A stretch of 14,311 nt of DNA from Acidobacteriaceae bacterium. Lineage in GTDB: Bacteria; Acidobacteriota; Terriglobia; Terriglobales; Acidobacteriaceae. Shown here in pieces: positions 6,170-14,261 of the stretch (within the stretch, counting starts at the first letter, position 1; each line of letters opens with the position of its first letter). Both the position numbers and the translations under genes were made by a program. Location: the NCBI GenBank assembly GCA_003151875.1, contig PLYW01000350.1, positions 14,950 to 29,260 of the forward strand, in the 5' to 3' direction. A model generated the notes under the pieces. That model had not been told where the DNA came from. It saw nothing but the letters and a program-made list of their open reading frames with translations, and ran no database searches.

Positions 6170-7249
6170 ATGGCCGATGAACATATGGCCGATGAACGCA
6201 TTCTGGTAGTCGACGACGAGAATTCCATCCGGGAAGTCGTGTGCTCCATTCTGAACCAGGCGGGGTTCGACTGTCATCCCGTCACCTCGGGGGAGGAGGC
6301 GCTGGCGCTGTTGCATTCCGATGCAGGTTACTCGATGGTGCTGTCGGACCTGATCATGGAAGGGATGGACGGGTTGTCGTTGCTGGCGCGGATCCGTCTG
6401 GAACATCCCGACATTCCGGTGGTAATGGTCACCGCCGTGCACGACATTTCCGTCGCCCTGACTGCCATTCGAAACGGCGCCTACGATTATTTGCCGAAGC
6501 CCTTCGAGCGCGAACAACTGCTGGCCATCGTTCGCCGGGCCATGGAAAATCGCCGTCTGAAACAGGAAAACCTGGCCTATCAGACCAAGCTGGAGTCTCT
6601 GGTTGCGGCGCGCACAGAGATGCTGCGGCGCGCACTGGCCGACTTAGAGCGCTCCTATGACATCACCTTGGAAGCATTGGGTGACGCGCTCGATCTGAAA
6701 GATGCCGAAACCGAAGGTCATTCCAAGCGCGTAACCGCCTTCACCATCGCCATTGCCCGAGCCATGGAATTGCCGCACGACAACATTCGCGTTATCGCCC
6801 GCGGAGCGTTTCTTCATGATGTCGGCAAAATGGCGATTCCAGACGCGATCCTGCGCAAACCCGGCAGGCTCAGTGCCGAAGAACAGGAAATCATGCGCCA
6901 CCATGCCCAGTTGGGATACCAGATTTTGCACCGGATCCCCTTCCTGCGGGAGGCGGCCGACATTGTTTACTCGCACCAGGAATGCTTCGACGGAAGCGGC
7001 TATCCCCGCGGACTAAAGGGCGATCAGATCCCCCTGGGGGCGCGCATATTCGCCGTCGCTGACACCTTCGACGCCATTACTTCCGATCGGCCCTATCGCG
7101 CCGCGCAATCCATTCCCGCCGGCCGGCGGGAAATTGAACGCCACTCGGGTCGCCAGTTCGATCCCGAAATTGTGCAAGTCTTCCTCTCCATTCCAGATCA
7201 CATATGGCAGGAGTTGCGCAATGAAATTGGGGTCCCAACCGCACGGTAA
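6170..7249 (+). CDS. Response regulator with receiver and HD-GYP domains (c-di-GMP phosphodiesterase, RpfG type)
   Basis: Residues 11-125 form a CheY-like receiver: acidic pair D15/D16, phospho-acceptor D60 (VLSDLIM), T88 and K110 (LPKPF). A coiled linker (about 125-162) leads to an HD-GYP domain with LHDVGK (H216, D217), MRHHAQLGY (242-250), SHQECFDGSGYPRGL (GYP at 277-279) and ADTFDAITSDRPYR (297-310). HD-GYP enzymes hydrolyse cyclic-di-GMP, here presumably under control of receiver phosphorylation. No histidine kinase is adjacent. The start has AAGGA (6156-6160) nine bases upstream. A near-perfect 15-base duplication gives the N-terminus MADEHMADER, with a second ATG at 6185. The 359-residue length matches RpfG-like proteins. 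All catalytic signatures look intact. Confidence 0.95.
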   Translation: MADEHMADERILVVDDENSIREVVCSILNQAGFDCHPVTSGEEALALLHSDAGYSMVLSDLIMEGMDGLSLLARIRLEHPDIPVVMVTAVHDISVALTAIRNGAYDYLPKPFEREQLLAIVRRAMENRRLKQENLAYQTKLESLVAARTEMLRRALADLERSYDITLEALGDALDLKDAETEGHSKRVTAFTIAIARAMELPHDNIRVIARGAFLHDVGKMAIPDAILRKPGRLSAEEQEIMRHHAQLGYQILHRIPFLREAADIVYSHQECFDGSGYPRGLKGDQIPLGARIFAVADTFDAITSDRPYRAAQSIPAGRREIERHSGRQFDPEIVQVFLSIPDHIWQELRNEIGVPTAR

Positions 7250-7352
7250 GGCGTGGCAGCATTGGATTTCGCCGCCACCGGGAGCACTGGTTACGCTAAT
7301 GCTGGCTGCCCGTCCGTCCAGGTCTATGGCCGGTTCATAAAGGAGGCAACAA

Positions 7353-7652
7353 ATGAGTGGAGTTCTAGCCGACACCGAGATCCAGCAAGCCCTGCAGAAG
7401 CTGCCCGGCTGGAAGAAGAATGGAAATGCGATTGAGCGCAATTTCCAGTTTGCCAACTTCGTGCAAGCCATGGATTTTGTGAATCAGATCGCCGAAGCGG
7501 CCGAAGCCGTGAACCATCATCCTGACATTCACATCAGCTACAACCAGGTGACCATGGTCCTGGTCTCGCACGACGCCGGCGGGATCACGCAACGCGATAT
7601 CCGCATGGCTGGAAAAATCAACGAACTAGCGCCTACTGTGACGTCCAGCTAG
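7353..7652 (+). CDS. Pterin-4a-carbinolamine dehydratase
   Basis: This enzyme dehydrates 4a-hydroxy-tetrahydropterin after aromatic amino-acid hydroxylation (EC 4.2.1.96), and the fold also serves other pterin-linked roles. The 99-residue protein has the family core: WKKNGNAIERNFQF near 20-33, the catalytic histidine pair in NHHPDIHISYNQVTMVL (54-70), and SHDAGGITQRDIRMA (72-86). AGGAGG (7341-7346) lies six bases before the ATG. No pterin-dependent hydroxylase is nearby, as is common in bacteria where this gene stands alone. It follows the HD-GYP gene by about 100 bases in the same direction, perhaps sharing its transcript. Confidence 0.95.
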   Translation: MSGVLADTEIQQALQKLPGWKKNGNAIERNFQFANFVQAMDFVNQIAEAAEAVNHHPDIHISYNQVTMVLVSHDAGGITQRDIRMAGKINELAPTVTSS

Positions 7653-7721
7653 AAAAGCCGGAGGAATTGCCAGGCTCGATCTCCGCCCGTCATTCCGCCC
7701 TGCCACCGCTCAGGGCCCGAG

Positions 7722-7931
7722 TTAGGTTTGTGGCTCCAACGATTCCGCAATGCGACTTAAGGCGGCCTGGATGCGATCCAGTTCGCTCTGCGCGCTCGCA
7801 TTCCATTCCAGACAGCGCTCGTCGCAATTTTCAGATGTGGCACTCAAGCTGTTCCGGTCACGCTCACTCAGCAAAAATGCCCCAATACTTCCAAGTCCCA
7901 ACATTGTAAGTGGCACATACCATCTGCTCAT
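7722..7931 (-). CDS. Small single-span membrane protein, unknown function
   Basis: A 69-residue protein starting at ATG 7931 with AAGGAGC eight bases upstream. A longer start at 7967 would add 12 residues without a ribosome site. Residues 5-22 (YVPLTMLGLGSIGAFLLS) form one membrane span or an uncleaved signal. The rest is a polar, probably helical tail (ASAQSELDRIQAALSRIAESL) with two cysteines (C36, C40). The type is not recognised. The tail resembles an amphipathic or coiled-coil helix, suggesting a membrane-tethered partner protein. It is convergent with the dehydratase gene. Confidence 0.65.
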   Translation of the reverse strand: MSRWYVPLTMLGLGSIGAFLLSERDRNSLSATSENCDERCLEWNASAQSELDRIQAALSRIAESLEPQT

Positions 7932-8270
7932 CGGCCGCTCCTTGTCCGACCTGCCGTGGAAATACAACTAACCGCAACTTACTTGGTCAGATTCGCTTTT
8001 TCAACATTGGGATGACAGACTCGCCGCGAAAGTACATAGCAAGTTTGATTCTGGGAGTCGGGAGCATAACCTGACTTTCTTCTGCAAACGCGAATGGCGC
8101 GCAAGAATGGCAAGTTCCAGCGTTCTTTCCAGGAAGGCATTCGGCGGACCGCGGTGGTCAAACCCAGCTCGCCAGACTATGATTTCGAAGGGAAAGGAGC
8201 CACGCCACCGCAGTTTCGGCGGCCCTACCGTTGGCTTGCGCTGGAGAACGCGTGGCGCCCAGGTGCTCTC
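7932..8270. other. Intergenic region with an open but unsupported upstream extension
   Basis: From 8094 (ATG) the frame of the next gene is open for 59 codons, but these residues show no domain, and reading from there would bury the signal peptide of the SIMPL protein. 7932-8093 holds the leader and promoter area of the two divergent genes. No clear -35/-10 pair was seen. Confidence 0.5.
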
Positions 8271-9023
8271 ATGCGACTCAGAAGTTGGCAGTTCATCGCG
8301 TTTTCACTCCTCGCTTTCACTGCAATGCTATTGGCCGTCCCACCTGTGGGGGCCCAAGACCGCTTCTCGGCAACTCCCATACCCAACACGGTATGGGTGG
8401 GCGCTGATGGCAAGTACGAAGCCGAGCCGGATACCGTGCTGGTGCAATTTAGTATCTCGGCACAAGAAGAGAAGCAGCAGGATGCGAACCAGAAGGCCAG
8501 TCGCGCCGCCGACCACGTCCGCCAGCTCCTGCGCTCTAACGGGCTCGATCCCAAGGACGCCCAGGTCGGCCAGTTCTCGGTGCAGCCGGTGTATGACTAC
8601 AAGAACCCGAAACGTAAGCTGGTCGGCTATCGCGTGGACACCAGCATCAGCATTAAGCTGAAAGACTTCTCCAAAGTGGGCCCGATTACCCAGGGACTCT
8701 CCGACATGGAAGACGTGACCGGCAATCAGTCGCTCAGCTATCTTCTTGACGATGTGGAGGCGGCTAAAATCAAAGCTGTGGAAGATGCCTTGGCGCGCGC
8801 ACGTGCTGCGGCCAGTACGGTCGCGCGATTCAGCGGCCGCACCCTGGGCGAACTCTCCTATGCGTCGGTGGACACCTATGAGCCCAGCCCCGTCCGGCCG
8901 ATGATGCTCGCCAGAGAAGCAGGTCCGGCGGCAATAAATTCCCCTGCGCCTCCCACGGCTGAGTTCGGGGCGCAGAAGATCACGGTTACCGCGCACGTGA
9001 ACGCCTTGTATATGCTGAAATAA
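8271..9023 (+). CDS. Exported SIMPL-domain protein (DUF541)
   Basis: SIMPL/DUF541 proteins (Bp26, YggE relatives) are periplasmic or outer-membrane-associated, form ring-shaped oligomers in some species and are linked to stress tolerance; no enzymatic activity is established. The 250-residue product begins with a clear signal peptide (LRSWQFIAFSLLAFTAMLLA, cleavage after VGA at about 28). The family pattern follows: VGADGKYEAEPDTVLVQFSISAQ (43-65), GYRVDTSISIKLKD (119-132), AKIKAVEDALARARAAASTVA (165-185) and a final ITVTAHVNALYML strand. ATG at 8271 has AGGTG upstream and is placed right before the signal. It is followed 71 bases later by another exported protein on the same strand. Confidence 0.9.
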   Translation: MRLRSWQFIAFSLLAFTAMLLAVPPVGAQDRFSATPIPNTVWVGADGKYEAEPDTVLVQFSISAQEEKQQDANQKASRAADHVRQLLRSNGLDPKDAQVGQFSVQPVYDYKNPKRKLVGYRVDTSISIKLKDFSKVGPITQGLSDMEDVTGNQSLSYLLDDVEAAKIKAVEDALARARAAASTVARFSGRTLGELSYASVDTYEPSPVRPMMLAREAGPAAINSPAPPTAEFGAQKITVTAHVNALYMLK

Positions 9024-9094
9024 GCGAGCGCGACTTTCCTCGCGATAAGGCGTTCAATGTACTACGTGGAAAGCTGGTTATTCCGGGAGGGTTC

Positions 9095-9823
9095 ATGAGA
9101 GCAGCCGCCATTCTGCTTGCCGCCTTTTTCGGCGTCGCGAACGTCCTCGTCTCAGCGCAGAACTGGGATGGCGCGCCTCAGCTCACATCGCGCGCTGCTC
9201 CGGTCGCACAGCAGGACAGCTCCGCCGCTCCCGCAGACTCGATCACGGTTGCTTCGGGTACGCGAATTCCCCTAGTCATGAAGCAGGGCCTCACCACCAA
9301 GAACGCCCACCCGGGCGATCCGGTTTACGCGCAAACCTCGTTTCCCATCGTGATGGATGACCACATCGTGATTCCACCCGGTACCTTCGTCCAGGGGGAA
9401 ATCCGGCGGGTGTTGCGCCCGGGCAAGGTCAAGGGCCGCGCCGAATTGCAGATGAACTTTACCTCCATGATCTTCCCCAATGGTTATACCTTGCTGTTGC
9501 CGGGCGCGGTGCAGGGAACTCCCGGAGATCAAAACAGCGCCGGCGTCAAAGGCAAGGAAGGAACCATCGAGGGGGAAGGCGGTAAAGGCAAGGATGCCGG
9601 GACCATCGTTGGCATGACCCTACCGGGGGCGGGGATCGGGGCCATTGCTGGAGGCGCCAAAGGTGCAGGCATCGGGGGCCTCAGCGGTGCCGCGATTGGA
9701 TTGGCTACCGTCCTGTTCACGCGCGGGCCCGAAATTAATCTCGCCGTGGGCGACTCGATCGAAATGGTGCTGGAGCGCAGCATAACGATTGACCAAGCCA
9801 AGGTCCGCAGAGCGGCGCAGTAG
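9095..9823 (+). CDS. Exported beta-barrel-like/glycine-zipper protein, unknown function
   Basis: A 242-residue protein with GGGAGG just upstream of the ATG and a short signal peptide (AAAILLAAFFGVANVLVSA). A Ser/Ala/Pro-rich linker leads to a conserved-looking beta-rich core (SGTRIPLVMKQGLTTKNA, 54-71; VIPPGTFVQGEIRRV, 92-106; GRAELQMNFTSMIFPNG, 114-130). This core is reminiscent of the VirB10/TrbI C-terminal barrel segment seen in many acidobacterial exported proteins. Residues 168-207 are a glycine zipper (GIGAIAGGAKGAGIGGLSGAAIG), able to pack in or on a membrane. The tail is EINLAVGDSIEMVLERS. No type IV secretion genes are near, so the resemblance does not show a secretion role. Function unknown. 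Confidence 0.8.
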   Translation: MRAAAILLAAFFGVANVLVSAQNWDGAPQLTSRAAPVAQQDSSAAPADSITVASGTRIPLVMKQGLTTKNAHPGDPVYAQTSFPIVMDDHIVIPPGTFVQGEIRRVLRPGKVKGRAELQMNFTSMIFPNGYTLLLPGAVQGTPGDQNSAGVKGKEGTIEGEGGKGKDAGTIVGMTLPGAGIGAIAGGAKGAGIGGLSGAAIGLATVLFTRGPEINLAVGDSIEMVLERSITIDQAKVRRAAQ

Positions 9824-9826
9824 AGG

Positions 9827-9974
9827 TGTCATCCTGAGCGAGCGTAGCGAGTCGAAGGCCCCCTATACCTGCAAGAAATTTACGATGTGGCAGCCAGCCA
9901 CAACTGTGGATTGGTAACGGCCAAAGGGATCCTTCGACTCCGGCGGCGAAGCGCCGCCTCCGCTCAGGATGACA
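9827..9974. mobile_element. MITE-like inverted-repeat element
   Basis: A 148-base non-coding unit begins TGTCATCCTGAGCG (9827-9840) and ends with its inverted copy CGCTCAGGATGACA (9961-9974). Inside, GTCGAAGG (9851-9858) is mirrored by CCTTCGAC (9931-9938). Between those, each arm carries its own insert: left AGCGTAGCGA, right a strong hairpin GGCGGCG-AAG-CGCCGCC (9942-9958). It starts 3 bases after the stop of the upstream gene. It encodes nothing; a minus-strand reading frame across it is an artefact of the repeat. Similar 'TCATCCTGAGCG' repeats are common in acidobacterial genomes (recalled, not searched). Confidence 0.75.
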
Positions 9975-10006
9975 AGCGAACCAATTCATCGCAAAATCTC
10001 TATCGC

Positions 10007-12466
10007 TCAATAGATCAAATACTTCTTCCTGACCTGCAGGAACTGCTCGACACCATCGCGCCAGTCGTCGGCGATGCGCCGCGGGTCGCGCCCCGCTTGC
10101 AGCGCCGTGAACACCGCCTGATTCGCCAGCAACGCTTTCATGTGGGCTACGTCGAACCCGGTCGGGGCCGCATCGTGCAGGGCCGCCGCCAACTCCAGCC
10201 CTAATTCAGGGGCGTCCAGAACTTCCCGATTGGTGACGATGATGTTCACTCCTTCACATGCCCGGCGAGCATAGGGTCCACTGGCGGGCGTGAACGTAAT
10301 GGGAACAAAGCGCACCCCGGCAATATTGCGCGCGTTCAGGAACGCAGCCATCCTCTTCGCGCCTACCCATGGCGCCCCGACCACCTCGAAGGGGGTATCG
10401 GTGCCCCGCCCGACCGAAACATTGGTTTGTTCGATCAATGCCACGGCGGGATACAGCGTCACCTGGTTCAGGTCGCGCAAGTTGGGCGAGGGACTCACCC
10501 ATAGCTGCGATGTCGAGTCGAACCAATCGCCGCGCATCCAGCCCTTCATCGGAACCACCGTGAGATTGGCGTTGATGTTTCGCTCGGTGTTGTATAGCTT
10601 TGCCAACTCGCCAATCGTCATGCCGTGCCGCACGGGCACGGGGTAGTAATTCACAAAGCTCTCCTGGGCCTTATCGGAGACCGGACCCTGAACGTAAGCC
10701 CCGGTGATGGGGTTGGGACGGTCGAGCACCACGATCGGTTTTGCCAGGGTGGCCGCGGCTTCCAGAAAATATCCCAGCGTCGTCTCGTAGGTGTAGAAGC
10801 GGACCCCCGCGTCCTGAAGATCGAACACCAGCACGTCGAGCTTGCGCAGCACATCGAGCGGCGGGCGGCGCTTGGCATCCGTGTCGCCGTACACGCTGTA
10901 AACCGTAACTCCGGTCGCCCCATCCTTCGTGTCAGCGATGTCAGTTTTGTCGGAGGTCCCCTGCACACCATGCTCGGGACTGAAAATGGCGCTCAATTGC
11001 AAACCGCGGGCATGGGCCAGGATGTCAATGGTGCGGTTGCCGCGACTGTCGATTCCCGTCTGGTTCGTGACCAATCCTATTTTCGGCGTCCCCGCACCGG
11101 GAACTCGCAAGGCGTCAAAATTGTTGGCCTCCAGTTCGTCAATCCCATTGGACACCTGGCCGTTGCGAACCACCACGCGACGGTTGGCAACTGCCGCTTC
11201 GTTGTAGCCGGTAATCCGCGACAGCCGCACCTTCTGCTCTTCGCTGGGCTGAAGTTGCAACGCGGCGGCGACCGCAGTGGCCACTTCGGTGCGCAACGCA
11301 ATCACGTTGCCGTCCTTGATATGCACCGCATTGGTGAGCAGGATGATGTAAGTGTTGGTGGTCGGATCGATCCAGAGCGAAGTGCCGGTGAAGCCGGTGT
11401 GCCCGAAGGAGCCAACCGGTAGCAGCTCACCACGATTGGAGGAAAACGGTGAATCGATGTCCCAGCCCAGTCCGCGCACGTCGGTCAGGTTAGGCGGCTG
11501 TTGCGGGGTCGTCATCTTCTCGACGATCGAGGGCGAGAACACGGGCGCGCCACCGTTCAGCAGCGCTTGCGCGAACTTCGCCACGTCATCGGCGGTCGAG
11601 AACAGTCCGGCGTCGCCGGCAACTCCGCCCATCCGGCGCGCAGTAGGATCGTGGGCCACGCCGCGCAGCATCTGGCCGGTGCGCTCGTCGCGTTCGGTGG
11701 GCGCGATGCGAGGCTTCCAATCCGCGGGCGGAAGAAAACGCGTCGAGGTCATGCCCAGCAGTCCAAATATATAGGTCTGCGCATACTGATCGAGCGGCAT
11801 ACCGCCGACGCGCTGCACCAGTTCGCCCAGCACCACAAAATTGATGTCGCTGTACACGAACACCGAGCCTGGCGGATTGATCAACTTCTCGCCATTGGCG
11901 CGCGTATAACCCTCCTCGATGCCGCTCCAATACTGCTTCAAGTCAAGGTCAGGCCGCAGGCCGGAGTAGTGCGTCAGCAACTGGCGCACGGTCACATCGT
12001 CTTTGCCGTTTTGCGCGAACTCCGGAATATACTTGGCCACCGGGTCGTTCAGCTTCACCTGCCCCAACTGCACCAGGCGCATCACGCAACTGGTGGTGGC
12101 CATCACCTTGGTCAGCGATGCCAGGTCGAAAATGGTGTCGACCGTCATCGGCTCCTTGCTGGGATCGAGCGCGCGATAGCCGAATGCCTTGCGATAAACG
12201 AAATTTCCGTTGTGGCCGACCAGCACCACCGCTCCGGGTGCGCGCCCTTTCTCGATCGCATCTTTGAGCAGCGCGTCGAGCGGGGCAAAGCGGTCTGCCT
12301 CGTTGACGGCGGTTGACGGCGCGAGGGCGGGAGCGGACGCCTTCTGGGCCACAAGAAGCCCGCCCCCGGTTAGTAGAAGACCGAAGAGAAGAAGCGCAAT
12401 GACGGGCCAACTACGAAGCCTCAATGGGTCCGAAACCTTTCCTGATTCTGCATTGCTTCTCCTCAC
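10007..12466 (-). CDS. Fusion of serine beta-lactamase-like hydrolase and NamZ (DUF1343) exo-muramidase
   Basis: An 819-residue two-domain protein. An N-terminal membrane span or signal (about 20-41, ending near VAQKA) implies export or anchoring outside the cytoplasm. The first domain (about 58-405) is a class C-like serine hydrolase: S117-L-T-K120, Y205-S-D in place of YxN, and HTG (356-358) in FGHTGFTGTS. The second (about 455-819) is NamZ/DUF1343 (GH171), which in studied cases removes N-acetylmuramic acid from peptidoglycan fragments: KIGLVTNQTG (462-471), FSPEHG (495-500), VFDLQDAGVRFYTYE (547-561) and LDRPNPITG (581-589). GTG at 12466 overlaps the stop of the upstream small gene (GTGA), so translation is probably coupled. 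Fusing a peptide- or ester-cleaving serine hydrolase to a muramidase suggests combined peptidoglycan turnover; this is inferred. Confidence 0.92.
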   Translation of the reverse strand: MRRSNAESGKVSDPLRLRSWPVIALLLFGLLLTGGGLLVAQKASAPALAPSTAVNEADRFAPLDALLKDAIEKGRAPGAVVLVGHNGNFVYRKAFGYRALDPSKEPMTVDTIFDLASLTKVMATTSCVMRLVQLGQVKLNDPVAKYIPEFAQNGKDDVTVRQLLTHYSGLRPDLDLKQYWSGIEEGYTRANGEKLINPPGSVFVYSDINFVVLGELVQRVGGMPLDQYAQTYIFGLLGMTSTRFLPPADWKPRIAPTERDERTGQMLRGVAHDPTARRMGGVAGDAGLFSTADDVAKFAQALLNGGAPVFSPSIVEKMTTPQQPPNLTDVRGLGWDIDSPFSSNRGELLPVGSFGHTGFTGTSLWIDPTTNTYIILLTNAVHIKDGNVIALRTEVATAVAAALQLQPSEEQKVRLSRITGYNEAAVANRRVVVRNGQVSNGIDELEANNFDALRVPGAGTPKIGLVTNQTGIDSRGNRTIDILAHARGLQLSAIFSPEHGVQGTSDKTDIADTKDGATGVTVYSVYGDTDAKRRPPLDVLRKLDVLVFDLQDAGVRFYTYETTLGYFLEAAATLAKPIVVLDRPNPITGAYVQGPVSDKAQESFVNYYPVPVRHGMTIGELAKLYNTERNINANLTVVPMKGWMRGDWFDSTSQLWVSPSPNLRDLNQVTLYPAVALIEQTNVSVGRGTDTPFEVVGAPWVGAKRMAAFLNARNIAGVRFVPITFTPASGPYARRACEGVNIIVTNREVLDAPELGLELAAALHDAAPTGFDVAHMKALLANQAVFTALQAGRDPRRIADDWRDGVEQFLQVRKKYLIY

Positions 12467-12729
12467 AGATGCAGGTGCCGAAGGATCACATCCAGAAATA
12501 GAATGAGGATCCCTAGACCTCCCACCACTGTCGTCACTAGTCCCACCTTACGTCCACCAGCAGCCTTTCGTTGCCGTCCGAAAAAGAGGTAGTTGAGCAA
12601 CACGAGAGCCAGCCCAGAGACTGTTCCCCACATCCACAGTGGTGTCTTAGGTGGAACCACAAAAAGGGAGATGACAATGCCCATCAACCATCCCCCATTC
12701 ATCAGCATTGCCTTTTTCCAGCCACTCAT
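12463..12729 (-). CDS. Small three-span membrane protein
   Basis: An 88-residue protein with about three predicted spans (roughly 11-26, 31-50 and 62-84) separated by short polar loops, including GRQRKAAGGRK at 51-61. ATG at 12729 is preceded by AAGG. A longer start at 12819 would overlap the divergent promoter region. Its last codons overlap by 4 bases the start of the muramidase fusion, so the two are one operon and likely translated together. The family is not recognised. Its partnership with a cell-wall enzyme suggests a membrane platform or transport role, but nothing in the sequence proves it. Confidence 0.75.
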   Translation of the reverse strand: MSGWKKAMLMNGGWLMGIVISLFVVPPKTPLWMWGTVSGLALVLLNYLFFGRQRKAAGGRKVGLVTTVVGGLGILILFLDVILRHLHL

Positions 12730-12805
12730 AGGTGCCTTCTTAGATTTTACTGGTGTCGATGACTGCCCGTGCAGCGGAATTGCCGCGCCATTGCGTCGGC
12801 AAGCT

Positions 12806-12811
12806 ATTATA
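12806..12811 (-). promoter_or_regulatory. -10 element of the membrane protein / muramidase operon
   Basis: On the minus strand a perfect TATAAT lies 77 bases before the membrane-protein ATG. The -35 area is weak (TGAGAT, 17 bases away). The overlapping plus-strand TATTAT (12805-12810) could serve the divergent hydrolase, so this may be a back-to-back promoter. Confidence 0.5.
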
Positions 12812-12841
12812 AGTTGCACTCATCTCCAATCTCATCCCGAG

Positions 12842-13975
12842 GTGCTTCTGAACCAACCGCCGCAACAACTCGCAGACCTGCCGCCTGCTTGCGAGCTCCA
12901 GGACAAGCAGTTCGCACGGGCTTTTGCCGTGGTGCGCGATGCCATCGAGCAACGCGCCTTTCCCGCCGCGACGCTGGCCGTCACTCATCGCGGGTCGCTG
13001 ATCGCGCTGCGCGGATTTGGCCGCTTCACCTACGCGGACGACGCTGCTGTGGTTCAGCCCGACACTATTTTCGATTTGGCATCCCTGACCAAGGTCGTGG
13101 CGACCACGGCTGTGGCCATGCTGCTGCACGAGCGCGGCCAATTGCCGCTGGACATTCCGGTCGGGCACTTTCTCCCCGATTTTGTGGCGCGAGCGCCCCG
13201 GCATCAGCAGGCGACGCGAGAGGCGGTTACGCTGCGCATGCTGCTCGCCCACTCCAGCGGGCTGCCGGCTTACGAGAAATTGTTCGAGGTTGCCGGCTCT
13301 CGCGAGGAACTGGTTCGGGCCGCGCTTACCACGCGGCTGGTCTCCGAGCCCGGCACGCGCGCCGAGTACAGCGACATGGGATTCATCCTGCTGGGAGAAG
13401 TGCTGAGTCGCCAAGCTGGCCTGGCACTCGACCGGTTCGCGCGGCAAGAGATCTTCATCCCACTTGGCATGACACACACGCGATTCAATCCGCCGCCGGA
13501 GTGGAAGCCTCAGATTCCGCCCACGGAGGACGATCGCACCTTTCGCAAGCGCATCATTCAGGGTGAAGTGAATGACGAGAACGCCTTCGTGATGGGAGGC
13601 ATCGCCGGACACGCCGGGGTTTTCGCTCCGGCAATCGACATTGCGCGCTTCGCTGAGTGCATGTTGCGCGGCGGAGCCCCGATCCTCAAGCCCGAGACTG
13701 TCCAACTCTTCACGCGTCGCGTCGATTCTCCTGCCGGCTCGTCGCGAGCGATGGGATGGGACACCCCGTCGCCGCCAGCATCGTCGGGTACTCACTTTTC
13801 TCCGGCATCGTTTGGGCATCTCGGATTCACCGGCACCTCCCTGTGGATCGATCCCACGCGCCAGCTCTCGGTGACGTTGCTGACCAACCGCACGTGGCCC
13901 AATCGCATGTCGCAAGCCATCCGCCAGGTCCGGCCTCTGGTGCATGATGCCATCGTCGAGGCGCTGGAGGAGTGA
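12842..13975 (+). CDS. Serine beta-lactamase-fold hydrolase, probably cytoplasmic
   Basis: A 377-residue class C-like serine hydrolase (penicillin-binding/esterase superfamily). It has S81-L-T-K84 in FDLASLTKVVATTAVAM, Y176-S-D in AEYSDMGFILLGE, and HLG (326-328) within FGHLGFTGTSLWIDPT. Its closest visible relative is the first half of the divergent fusion protein: both share MTxTRF, PPxxWKP, GxAGxAGxF and GHxGFTGTSLWIDPT. Either a duplication or a common acidobacterial subfamily could explain this. GTG at 12842 is chosen because family similarity begins just after it. The open frame extends to 12593, but that part overlaps the divergent gene. No signal peptide is present, unlike its relative. 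Substrate unknown; a muropeptide or ester are possibilities. The exact start is uncertain. Confidence 0.85.
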   Translation: MLLNQPPQQLADLPPACELQDKQFARAFAVVRDAIEQRAFPAATLAVTHRGSLIALRGFGRFTYADDAAVVQPDTIFDLASLTKVVATTAVAMLLHERGQLPLDIPVGHFLPDFVARAPRHQQATREAVTLRMLLAHSSGLPAYEKLFEVAGSREELVRAALTTRLVSEPGTRAEYSDMGFILLGEVLSRQAGLALDRFARQEIFIPLGMTHTRFNPPPEWKPQIPPTEDDRTFRKRIIQGEVNDENAFVMGGIAGHAGVFAPAIDIARFAECMLRGGAPILKPETVQLFTRRVDSPAGSSRAMGWDTPSPPASSGTHFSPASFGHLGFTGTSLWIDPTRQLSVTLLTNRTWPNRMSQAIRQVRPLVHDAIVEALEE

Positions 13976-14261
13976 GCCACAAGATTGCCTTCGTGGCCAA
14001 GAATTCTCCGTTGACTCGACCGTTTTCCGAAGGGTACCTGTTGCCCCCCCGGCAAGTGGGAGAGTAAAGTCTCGAAGGTATTCAGGTAAGCGGCCCTTCC
14101 GGTCGGCATCCAAGCTGTTCACAATGACCTGGGGCATTTAAGCCTCATCTGAGTTTGCGTACAGGCTCCCAGCGACTCCGGGCCCCCAATCCTCGTAGAA
14201 TGAGGTCTGCGCTGTGATTCACAAATTTGGCGTTCGCAGCGTCGGTTTAGGACATCCCTAC
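13976..14261. other. Intergenic region before murA
   Basis: No coding region is supported in these 286 bases. An in-frame GTG at 14214 could lengthen MurA by 16 residues, but these do not look like MurA. TAGAAT (14196-14201) is a possible -10 without a clear -35. Confidence 0.5.

Noticed and set aside
9735..10010. A 91-codon minus-strand frame with CHPERRRRFAAGVEGS and LATLAQDD stretches
   Set aside because: These are the familiar translations of the 9827-9974 inverted repeat and of antisense to the upstream gene, not a protein.
10625..12316. Plus-strand frames of 265-271 codons opposite the muramidase fusion
   Set aside because: They are antisense to recognised catalytic domains and have no ribosome sites or domains of their own.
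12740..14137. A long 465-codon open frame on the minus strand opposite the serine hydrolase
   Set aside because: It is an antisense frame in GC-rich DNA. Its translation is low-complexity and matches no family, while the plus strand carries all the hydrolase motifs.
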